From assembly GCF_028736115.1 (NCBI RefSeq), contig NZ_CP117877.1:1364001-1428000 (forward strand): a stretch of 64,000 nucleotides of DNA, written 5' to 3'. The translations under genes and the position numbers were made by a program. The notes beneath the pieces were generated by a model. The model saw nothing but the letters and a program-made list of their open reading frames with translations, was not told where the DNA came from and did not search any database. This DNA comes from Mucilaginibacter sp. KACC 22063 (GTDB lineage: Bacteria; Bacteroidota; Bacteroidia; Sphingobacteriales; Sphingobacteriaceae). Each line of letters starts with the position of its first letter. Within the stretch, counting starts at the first letter, position 1. Positions 16,143 through 24,264 of this stretch are shown here, piece by piece.

Positions 16143-19100
16143 ATGAGATTTGTTAAATACGCAATTATCTTTCTTGCTTCGGTTACAGTTTTCTCATGTA
16201 AAAAGGCAACTCTTTTTCAGCAAATCCCTTCCAGTTATTCTAACATTAAATTTAAAAATCAGATCACCGAAACCGACTCGCTAAACCCGTTAACGCTTAT
16301 CAATATATACAATGGCGGTGGGGTAGGTGTGGGTGATTTCAATAAAGACGGCAAGCCCGATCTGTATTTTACAGGCAATGCCGTTTCTAATAAACTTTAC
16401 CTTAATAAAGGCGACTTCAAGTTTGAAGACATCACCATAAAAGCAGGCGTAGCCGGAAAAGGAGGCTGGGCACGGGGCGTGGCTGTGGTGGATATTAATA
16501 ATGATGGCTGGCCTGATATTTATGTGTGCAACACATTACTTAATGATTCTTTAAAACGTACTAATTTATTGTACATCAACCAGGGAAACGACAAAACCGG
16601 TATTCCGCATTTTAAAGAAATGGCTGCTGAGTATGGCCTCAATGCACATGCGCATTCCACAATGGCGTACTTTTTTGATTATGACAATGACGGAGATCTC
16701 GATATGTACCTTGCGGTGAACGAGATTGATTTACATGATAACCCTACTTTATACCGGCCGGTAATTACTGATGGTTCATACCACAGCACCGGGCGGTTAT
16801 ACCGAAACGATTGGAATGCGGCATTAAACCATCCGGTTTATACAGATGTATCTAAACAAGCCGGGATGAATATCGAAGGCTATGGTCATGCGGCCAGCAT
16901 CGTTGATATTAATCAGGACGGTTGGAAAGATATTTACATCACCAATGATTTTATAGGCAGCGATATTTTATATATCAACAACCACGACGGTACATTTACC
17001 GATGCTGCCAAAAGCTACTTTAAACATACATCGCTTACAGCAATGGGGCAGGATTTTGAGGACATTAATAATGACGGCCTTACGGATATGTTCGCACTGG
17101 ACATGAACCCGGAAGACAACTATCGTAAAAAGATGTTCATGCCGCCAAACTCATACCAGATGTATCAGAACAGTGATTACTATGGTTACCAGTATCAATA
17201 TCCGCACAATACCTTGCAGCTTAATCAAGGCATGTCTTTAGGTGAACGCGATAGCATTGCGCATCCTGTTTTCAGCGAAATAGGTTTTCTGAGCGGTGTA
17301 TCACAAACCGACTGGAGCTGGTGCCCGCTGATCACTGATTTTGATAATGATGGTTACCGCGATATCATCATTACAAACGGTTACCCAAGGGATGTAACAG
17401 ATCATGATTTTACAACCTTCCGTAACGAGGCCTACCAGGTAGCTTCGCTTAAACAAATACTTAGCCAGATACCTATAGTTAAAATCCCTAATTATGCTTA
17501 CAAAAATAACGGCGACCTGCAATTTACAGATGAGTCTAAAAATTGGGGAATGACCGTCCCTTCTTTTTCAAATGGCGCTGTATATGCCGATTTGGATGGT
17601 GACGGCGATATGGACATGATCATTAATAACATTAATGATGAAGCTATGGTGTATAAGAACACCCTGCGCGATAATGATGCTGATAAAGGCAGCAACCATT
17701 ACCTGCAGGTTGCCTTTGTTGGCGATAGCAAAAATATCGACGGCTTTGGCGCATTGGTTAATATATATTACAACCACGGCCAGCAGCAGTATTACGAAAA
17801 CACACCATACCGCGGCTATTTATCAACGCTGCAAAATTTTGCACATTTCGGCTTAGGGAAGATCGATAAACTTGATTCTGTGGTAGTGCGTTGGCCCAAT
17901 CTTAAAAAGCAGGTATTGACTAACGTAAAGGCAGATCAGGTACTTAAAGTTAAAATGGCGGATGCACATGTGCCATATACTTTTAATCGTCCTGTCACAG
18001 ATACTAAAGCGTTATTTGCCGAAGTAACTGCCGAAAAAGGTATCACTTACAAAAACAAGGATGATGACTATGTGGATTTTAACGTGCAGAAACTATTACC
18101 CCATAAACTATCTGAGTATACACCGGCAATGGCATCGGGTGATGTAAATGGCGACGGGCTTGATGATATTATAGTCGGCGGTAGTGCGCGTTACCCGGCG
18201 CAGGTTTTATTACAGCAACCTAACGGCAAGTTTTTGCAAAAGCAGTTATATCCGGAGGAAAAAAATATTGCAGATAATTTTAAAGACGGTGCTTTGCTGC
18301 TTATTGATGCCGATGGCGACGGTGACCTTGATTTATATATAGCAGGCGCCGGTTATGCTAACGACCGCAATTCCGCACCATATCGCGACAGGTTTTATCT
18401 GAACGATGGTAAGGGTAACTTTACCGAAGATAAATCGGCTATAGTGCCTAATTACACAAGTAAGCTTTGTGTAAGGGCGATAGATTATGATAAAGACGGT
18501 GACCTTGACCTTTATGTTTCGGGGAGGGTTGATCCGTGGAATTATCCTAAACCGGTATCAAGCCTGATCTTGCGTAATGATAGCAAAAACGGCAAGGTGA
18601 AATTTACAGATGTCACTGCTGCCGTTGCCAAAGAACTTAAAAACATCGGCTTGGTTTGCGATGCTGAATTTACCGACTTTGACAACGACGGCTGGCCTGA
18701 CCTTGTGCTTGCTGGTGAATGGATGCCGGTTACCTTCCTGAAAAATGAGAAAGGTAAATTTAAAAATGTAACAAGCCAAAGCGGTATCAGCGATAAGTTA
18801 GGGTGGTGGAATACCATCGCTTCAGGTGATTTTGATCACGACGGAGACATCGACTACATAGTGGGTAACGTTGGCTTAAACACTTATTACAAAGCAAGCG
18901 ATAAATATCCGGTCTACATGACTGCAAACGATGTTGACCATAACGGCAGCTATGATGCCTTTGCTTCGATGTACTTTAAGGATAAAAATGGGGAGATGAA
19001 AGAGTACCCCGTTAACACCCGCGATGATGCCATTAAACAGGTGATCAGTTTGCGTATAAAATTCCAAAACTATAAATCGTACGCCGAAGCTACCATGGAT

Positions 19101-19724
19101 CAGTTGTTCGCACCCGAAGCACTGAAAGGTGCCATCAGGTTAAAGGCTAATTACATCCAGTCGTGCTATTTAAGAAATGATGGTGGCGGCAAGTTTACCG
19201 CAGTTCCGCTTCCTGTAATGGCACAGATCTCACAATTATCCGGCATAGTGGTAGATGATTTTGATGGCGACGGTAACCTGGATGTGGCAATGAGTGGTAA
19301 TGATTATGGCACCGAAGTTACCAGCGGAAGGTACGATGCCTTTAATGGTTTAATGCTAAAAGGTGATGGTAAGGGCGGTTTTAAACCGTTGTCGATACTG
19401 CAAAGCGGAATTTATATTCCGGGTAATGCAAAGGCACTGGTTAAACTTAGAGATGCTAAAGGTGCATATCTTGTTGCCGCTAGCCAGCGTTTAGGCCCAT
19501 TGAAACTTTTTGAACTAAACAGGCAGATTAAAACAGTGCCATTGCAGCCTTTAGATATTTGCGCCCGTATAAAGTATAAAAATGGCAGCAGTGCCAAAAT
19601 GGAGTTTTATAACGGTTCTTCGTTTTTGTCACAATCAGCCAGATTTTTTAATATTGAGCGTAACATGGCGGCTGTGCAAATAACCAACAGCCTGGGCCAA
19701 ACCAGAAACATATCACTTAACTAA
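16143..19724 (+). CDS. FG-GAP/VCBS-repeat lipoprotein with ASPIC/UnbV domain (CRTAC1-like)
   Basis: A 1193-residue exported lipoprotein (lipobox VTVFSC, Cys19). It contains many calcium-binding FG-GAP/VCBS repeats of the type DFNKDGKPDLYFTG, DYDNDGDLDMYL, DLDGDGDMDMII, DVNGDGLDDIIVGG and DFDGDGNLDVAMSG, on both sides of a central ASPIC/UnbV domain (about 530-600: GFGALVNIYY, FGLGKIDKLDSVVVRWP). The repeats form beta-propellers; two propellers flanking the ASPIC domain are likely. The family is frequent beside SusCD pairs in Bacteroidota, but its ligand and role are unknown. The next gene begins 3 bp after its stop, so it heads a tight operon. Confidence 0.9.
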   Translation: MRFVKYAIIFLASVTVFSCKKATLFQQIPSSYSNIKFKNQITETDSLNPLTLINIYNGGGVGVGDFNKDGKPDLYFTGNAVSNKLYLNKGDFKFEDITIKAGVAGKGGWARGVAVVDINNDGWPDIYVCNTLLNDSLKRTNLLYINQGNDKTGIPHFKEMAAEYGLNAHAHSTMAYFFDYDNDGDLDMYLAVNEIDLHDNPTLYRPVITDGSYHSTGRLYRNDWNAALNHPVYTDVSKQAGMNIEGYGHAASIVDINQDGWKDIYITNDFIGSDILYINNHDGTFTDAAKSYFKHTSLTAMGQDFEDINNDGLTDMFALDMNPEDNYRKKMFMPPNSYQMYQNSDYYGYQYQYPHNTLQLNQGMSLGERDSIAHPVFSEIGFLSGVSQTDWSWCPLITDFDNDGYRDIIITNGYPRDVTDHDFTTFRNEAYQVASLKQILSQIPIVKIPNYAYKNNGDLQFTDESKNWGMTVPSFSNGAVYADLDGDGDMDMIINNINDEAMVYKNTLRDNDADKGSNHYLQVAFVGDSKNIDGFGALVNIYYNHGQQQYYENTPYRGYLSTLQNFAHFGLGKIDKLDSVVVRWPNLKKQVLTNVKADQVLKVKMADAHVPYTFNRPVTDTKALFAEVTAEKGITYKNKDDDYVDFNVQKLLPHKLSEYTPAMASGDVNGDGLDDIIVGGSARYPAQVLLQQPNGKFLQKQLYPEEKNIADNFKDGALLLIDADGDGDLDLYIAGAGYANDRNSAPYRDRFYLNDGKGNFTEDKSAIVPNYTSKLCVRAIDYDKDGDLDLYVSGRVDPWNYPKPVSSLILRNDSKNGKVKFTDVTAAVAKELKNIGLVCDAEFTDFDNDGWPDLVLAGEWMPVTFLKNEKGKFKNVTSQSGISDKLGWWNTIASGDFDHDGDIDYIVGNVGLNTYYKASDKYPVYMTANDVDHNGSYDAFASMYFKDKNGEMKEYPVNTRDDAIKQVISLRIKFQNYKSYAEATMDQLFAPEALKGAIRLKANYIQSCYLRNDGGGKFTAVPLPVMAQISQLSGIVVDDFDGDGNLDVAMSGNDYGTEVTSGRYDAFNGLMLKGDGKGGFKPLSILQSGIYIPGNAKALVKLRDAKGAYLVAASQRLGPLKLFELNRQIKTVPLQPLDICARIKYKNGSSAKMEFYNGSSFLSQSARFFNIERNMAAVQITNSLGQTRNISLN

Positions 19725-19727
19725 CAG

Positions 19728-21053
19728 ATGCTTCCTAAATTATTAAAGATAGCCGTTCCCGTTTTAGCTTTAGGCCTATTGTTTGGCTGCTCGCACCAGA
19801 AGTACCCTGTAAAAATTGATGCTGCCGAAATACTGCATCAGAATGAAGACCAGCTAACGCAGGTAATCATATACGATGTTTTTACGCCGCCGGTAGCCAG
19901 CCGTATTTATGGTTACACATCATTGGCAGCTTATGAGGCTATTCGTTTTACAGATCCGAAATATAAATCGCTTATTACTCAGCTTAAGGGTTTCGGTAAG
20001 CCGCCCGTACCGGAGAAAGGAAAGAAGTATGATTTTACTTTAGCTGCTACCCATGCTTTTTTTACAGTGGCACACAAAGTAACCTTCTCGGTCGATTCTT
20101 TAAAGAAATACGAAGCAAGGGTTTATGAAAAATTCAGGAACAACCTTGACGATTCTACTTTCGAGCGTTCGGCTGCATTTGGGGACAGCATAGGTAAGCT
20201 GATATTAAAGCGGGCAGCGGTTGATAATTATCCGCAAACGCGTGGAAAGCCACGCTTTTTAGGCAGTACCGATGCCGGTAAATGGCGCCCAACACCGCCT
20301 GATTATCTTGATGGGGTAGAATATTGCTGGGGAACTATGAAAACCTTTGCCGTGGATTCATCATCACAGTTCAGGTTGCCGCCGCCGCCAAAATACAGCG
20401 AGGACAAAAATAGCGAGTTTTTTAAGCAGGTGCAGCAGGTTTATGATAAATGCACACATCTTTCAAAAGATGAAGAACTGATAGCGCGTTATTGGGACGA
20501 TAACCCATTTGTGATACAGCATACCGGGCATATCATGTACGCCAATAAGAAGATCACCCCCGGTGGCCATTGGATAGGTATAACCGCTATAGCCTGTAAA
20601 AAAACACATGCCGATGCCGTGAAAACAGCGCAGGCTTATGCGCTTACAGCCATTGCGTTGTATGATGCCTTTATCTGCTCGTGGGAGGATAAATATTTCG
20701 ACCCTTATATTCGCCCGGTTACGGTGATCAATGATAAAATAGACCACAACTGGCTCCCACTGCTGCAAACGCCGCCGTTTCCGGAATATCCAAGCGGCCA
20801 TAGTGATATCAGCGCAGCTTCCTCAACTATTTTAACACATTTATTTGGTGATAACTTCGCTTTTCAGGATACCAGCGACCTGCGCTATATTAGTATGCAG
20901 CGGCATTTCGATTCATTTATCAAAGCTTCTGACGAAACTTCTATCAGCCGTTTTTATGGTGGTATTCATTATCTCAATAGTGTAAACCAGGGTGCAGTGC
21001 AGGGGCATGAAGTAGGCGAATATATCTGGAATAAACTTAAACTGACTAATTGA
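19728..21053 (+). CDS. Vanadium-dependent haloperoxidase/PAP2-family lipoprotein
   Basis: A 441-residue lipoprotein (lipobox LLFGC, Cys21) of the PAP2/vanadium-haloperoxidase superfamily. The three signature blocks are present: K322-YFDPYI-R329-P, PSGH at 355-358, and S407-R408 with H414. These residues bind vanadate in haloperoxidases or phosphate in acid phosphatases. In the third block the usual SRx5Hx3D ends with Ser418 instead of Asp, a change next to the catalytic histidine. Family members either oxidise halides with peroxide or cleave phosphate esters; the sequence cannot decide. Its stop overlaps a TTG of the next frame and the next ATG is 5 bp away, so it is tightly coupled. Confidence 0.88.
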   Translation: MLPKLLKIAVPVLALGLLFGCSHQKYPVKIDAAEILHQNEDQLTQVIIYDVFTPPVASRIYGYTSLAAYEAIRFTDPKYKSLITQLKGFGKPPVPEKGKKYDFTLAATHAFFTVAHKVTFSVDSLKKYEARVYEKFRNNLDDSTFERSAAFGDSIGKLILKRAAVDNYPQTRGKPRFLGSTDAGKWRPTPPDYLDGVEYCWGTMKTFAVDSSSQFRLPPPPKYSEDKNSEFFKQVQQVYDKCTHLSKDEELIARYWDDNPFVIQHTGHIMYANKKITPGGHWIGITAIACKKTHADAVKTAQAYALTAIALYDAFICSWEDKYFDPYIRPVTVINDKIDHNWLPLLQTPPFPEYPSGHSDISAASSTILTHLFGDNFAFQDTSDLRYISMQRHFDSFIKASDETSISRFYGGIHYLNSVNQGAVQGHEVGEYIWNKLKLTN

Positions 21054-21058
21054 TCTTT

Positions 21059-22615
21059 ATGGCTTCTGCAAAATCTAAATATGTACTTGGTTTATCTGTT
21101 TTACTGGTAGCTGCATTAGGGTTTAATGCCTGTAATCAGCAAAGTTCCTCAGATAAAAAAGAAATTAAACTTACCGGCAATGCGATTATAGACGGTAAGG
21201 CGCTTGCAGAAAAGCATTGCAGCGGCTGCCACCAATTGGTGCCGGTTAATGCGCTTACCAAAGATGTTTGGACATACCATACCCTGCCGTCGATGGCTAA
21301 GTATTTAGGTATTTCAACTTATGGATCCGACTATTTTAAAAGAGACAGTGCTGCCAATGTAGGTATCAGCTTGCAGGAGTGGAGCAATATTGTTGCCTAC
21401 TATAAAAGCACTGCACCAATGGCACTGGATAGCCAGAAACGTTCCACGCCTTTGTTAAATGATTGGGCAGGGTTTCAACTTCAGATGCCTGCATTGCTAC
21501 CTGAAGGTGCTTCGGCTTTTACTTCAATGGTAAAAGTTGATACCGCAAGCCATAGCATCTATACCAGTGATTTTGGGATAGAAAAGTTAATTAAATGGGG
21601 TAAGTACCTTAGGATCCAAAAAGAATATTCGCTGCCTTCTGGAGCAGCAGATATGTCGATCAATAAGGATGCTGCCGGTAGTTACAATGCTGCGATATCT
21701 TGCGTTGGTCAGCTCGAACCAATGGATTTCCCGAACGGGCGCGTTTTAAAGCTTGATCTGAAATCGCCAAATGCTCAGTTAACAGATATTGAAACAGATC
21801 TTTCGCGGCCTGTTTATACTGCTACAGGGGATTTTAATAAGGATGGCTTAACAGATTATGTGATATGTGCGCAGGGAAACATAAGCGGCCATATTTTTTG
21901 GATGAAACAAAATGCAGATCATTCCTATAGCCGTATGGAAGTGAAAAAACAGGCTGGGGCAGTACAGGTAACCGTTGGCGATTATAATAATGATGGCTGG
22001 CAGGACATCATTGCCCTGTTTGGGTCAGGCGACGAAGGCATCTCCTTATTCTTGAATGACCACAAAGGCGGTTTCAAGGAGCAATCGTTGCTTAGATTTC
22101 CACCGGTGTATGGCTCATCAAGTTTTCAGTTGGTTGATGTCAATCACGATGGCAAGCCGGATATTATTTACACCGCCGGCTATAATTATCGCAACTCCCG
22201 TATCTTAAAACCGTATCATGGTTTATACATCTTTTTAAACCAGGGTAACTGGAAGTTTAAGCAAGCTTATTTTTATCCTATCAATGGTTGTACAAAAGCC
22301 ATTGCTGCAGATTTTGATGGCGACGGGGATATTGATATTGCCACCAGTGCTTTCTTTGCCGATCTGCAAAATAATCCGGCAGAAAGCTTTGTGTATTTTG
22401 AGCAGTATAGCAACATGTACTTTAAACCGCATGCTGCGCCTGTAAGCAAGTATGGCCGCTGGTTTAGCATGGATGTAAATGATATAAATGGTGATGGCAA
22501 GCCCGATGTAGTTTTAGGGAATTACAGCAAAGGTTTAACTATCGAAACCAACAAGAATTTAAATGATAATGCCCGGATACCCTTTATCGTACTGCTCAAC
22601 CAAACTAAAAAATAA
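21059..22615 (+). CDS. Haem c (CxxCH) and FG-GAP/VCBS-repeat lipoprotein, copy 1
   Basis: A 518-residue lipoprotein (lipobox GFNAC, Cys25) with an N-terminal mono-haem c-type cytochrome segment (CSGCH at 54-58; a possible Met ligand in LPSMAKYLG) followed by a propeller of FG-GAP/VCBS repeats (DFNKDGLTDYVICAQ, DYNNDGWQDIIALFG, DVNHDGKPDIIYTAG, DFDGDGDIDIATSA, DINGDGKPDVVLGN). ATG at 21059 is chosen over an upstream TTG because it gives a standard signal peptide. The combination suggests an electron-carrying, substrate- or partner-binding outer-membrane protein (inference). It is a paralogue of the next gene. Confidence 0.87.
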   Translation: MASAKSKYVLGLSVLLVAALGFNACNQQSSSDKKEIKLTGNAIIDGKALAEKHCSGCHQLVPVNALTKDVWTYHTLPSMAKYLGISTYGSDYFKRDSAANVGISLQEWSNIVAYYKSTAPMALDSQKRSTPLLNDWAGFQLQMPALLPEGASAFTSMVKVDTASHSIYTSDFGIEKLIKWGKYLRIQKEYSLPSGAADMSINKDAAGSYNAAISCVGQLEPMDFPNGRVLKLDLKSPNAQLTDIETDLSRPVYTATGDFNKDGLTDYVICAQGNISGHIFWMKQNADHSYSRMEVKKQAGAVQVTVGDYNNDGWQDIIALFGSGDEGISLFLNDHKGGFKEQSLLRFPPVYGSSSFQLVDVNHDGKPDIIYTAGYNYRNSRILKPYHGLYIFLNQGNWKFKQAYFYPINGCTKAIAADFDGDGDIDIATSAFFADLQNNPAESFVYFEQYSNMYFKPHAAPVSKYGRWFSMDVNDINGDGKPDVVLGNYSKGLTIETNKNLNDNARIPFIVLLNQTKK

Positions 22616-22620
22616 TACCT

Positions 22621-24192
22621 ATGAAATTTCTACCTGTGAAAAGGATGACCGCGCCTTCTAAAAATAAAATCACCTTGATAGGCGTTTTGACCGGCCTTTT
22701 AACGGTAGGTGTAGTTAGTTTTTATGGCTGCCATAACCAGGATCAAACAAAAGCTTTTCAGATAGCAGATGGCAGGACACTTGCAACCCAATATTGTACC
22801 AGGTGCCACATGCTGCCCGAGCCAAAGCTTGCCGATAAAGGAAGCTGGAAGCAAGGTATTTTGCCAGCAATGGCCAAGCAACTGGGGCTACAGGATTATA
22901 TGGGCCAATACTTTGCCGATAAGCAATCTACCATATCAACTGCAGAGTGGGCAAAAATTACAGAATGGTATCTTAAAAATGCACCAGACTCATTAATTAT
23001 TCCCAAGCAAGACGTACAGCCACTGCGCGATTGGGCAGTATTTACAGCGGTACGCCCTAAAAACGTAAATAAGCAAACAACGGCCATGACTTGCATGGTA
23101 GCGGTTGATTCTATAAATCACCAGCTCTATAGTGGCGATGGTGCAAATGGTTTCTACAGTTGGACTGCCAATGCTCAATCGACCTTGCTAAATACTTTTG
23201 GATCTCCGGTTACAGGTGCCCAGTTTGTTAAGCGTGGGAATGATAATGTAGCTGTTTTAACAACAATTGGCCAGATCATGCCAACGGACGAATCAAAAGG
23301 GAAAATTCAGGAATACAATTTATCAGCCGGTAAAAAACAGCAGCCGGTTGTGATAACCAATAGCTTGCCTCGCCCTGTGCAAACCGTAACCGCCGATTTT
23401 AACAAGGATGGTTTGCCTGATTATGTGGTATGCGGTTTCGGGCATGACAGGGGAGCATTGTACTACGTTGAACAGCATCCGGGGAATAAATTTACTAAGC
23501 ATGTAATGCGGGCCTTGCCCGGTGGCACGCAGCTTACCACAGGCGACTATAACAATGATGGCTGGCCGGATGTGATTTGCCTTTACGCACAGGCCGACGA
23601 AGGTATCCGTATGTACCTGAACGACCATAAGGGAGGCTTTACCGAAAAAACGATATTACGCTTTCCTCCGATTTATGGCTCAAGCAGCTTTCAGTTGGTA
23701 GATTTTAACCATGATGGTAAGCTGGATATTCTATATACCAGCGGTGATAACAGCGATTACTCGCGTGTTTTGAAACCATATCATGGGGTATATATTTTTA
23801 TCAACCAGGGTAACTGGAAATTTAAACAGCAATACTTTTACCATATTGATGGTTGTACTAAAGCGATGGCTGCCGACTTTGACGGCGATGGCGATTTGGA
23901 TATTGCTGCGATAGGTTTCTTCAGCGATTTTAAATTTCACCCGGAAGAGGGCTTTACTTATCTCGAACAAACTAAGCAGCTTGGTTTTACATCGCATTAC
24001 ATACCTGTTGAAAAAATGGGCCGCTGGATTTGCATGGATGTTGGTGATGTTGACGGCGATGGCGACCAGGATATTGTATTGGGTAATTTTTCAATTGGCC
24101 AGAGGGGCTTGCTTAACCAGAAAGGTTTTACGCCACAGTGGGATATGAGCGAACCAATTGTTATTCTCCGGAACAAGACAAAAAATAAATAG
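22621..24192 (+). CDS. Haem c (CxxCH) and FG-GAP/VCBS-repeat lipoprotein, copy 2
   Basis: A 523-residue paralogue of the preceding protein, five bases downstream. Lipobox VSFYGC (Cys37 from the first ATG, or Cys29 if the second ATG is used), haem motif CTRCH at 59-63 with LPAMAKQLG as possible Met ligand, then FG-GAP repeats (DFNKDGLPDYVVCGF, DYNNDGWPDVICLYA, DFNHDGKLDILYTSG, DFDGDGDLDIAAIG, DVDGDGDQDIVLGN). The propellers of the two copies are closely alike (for example GSSSFQLVD and QGNWKFKQ in both) while the N-termini differ more. This indicates tandem duplication followed by divergence. Confidence 0.87.
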   Translation: MKFLPVKRMTAPSKNKITLIGVLTGLLTVGVVSFYGCHNQDQTKAFQIADGRTLATQYCTRCHMLPEPKLADKGSWKQGILPAMAKQLGLQDYMGQYFADKQSTISTAEWAKITEWYLKNAPDSLIIPKQDVQPLRDWAVFTAVRPKNVNKQTTAMTCMVAVDSINHQLYSGDGANGFYSWTANAQSTLLNTFGSPVTGAQFVKRGNDNVAVLTTIGQIMPTDESKGKIQEYNLSAGKKQQPVVITNSLPRPVQTVTADFNKDGLPDYVVCGFGHDRGALYYVEQHPGNKFTKHVMRALPGGTQLTTGDYNNDGWPDVICLYAQADEGIRMYLNDHKGGFTEKTILRFPPIYGSSSFQLVDFNHDGKLDILYTSGDNSDYSRVLKPYHGVYIFINQGNWKFKQQYFYHIDGCTKAMAADFDGDGDLDIAAIGFFSDFKFHPEEGFTYLEQTKQLGFTSHYIPVEKMGRWICMDVGDVDGDGDQDIVLGNFSIGQRGLLNQKGFTPQWDMSEPIVILRNKTKNK

Positions 24193-24264
24193 TATCATAT
24201 AAAGGACAAATCTTCGTAACCCAACAACTGTCCTTGTTGCGTAGGTTTGTATCATTAAGTGCTT

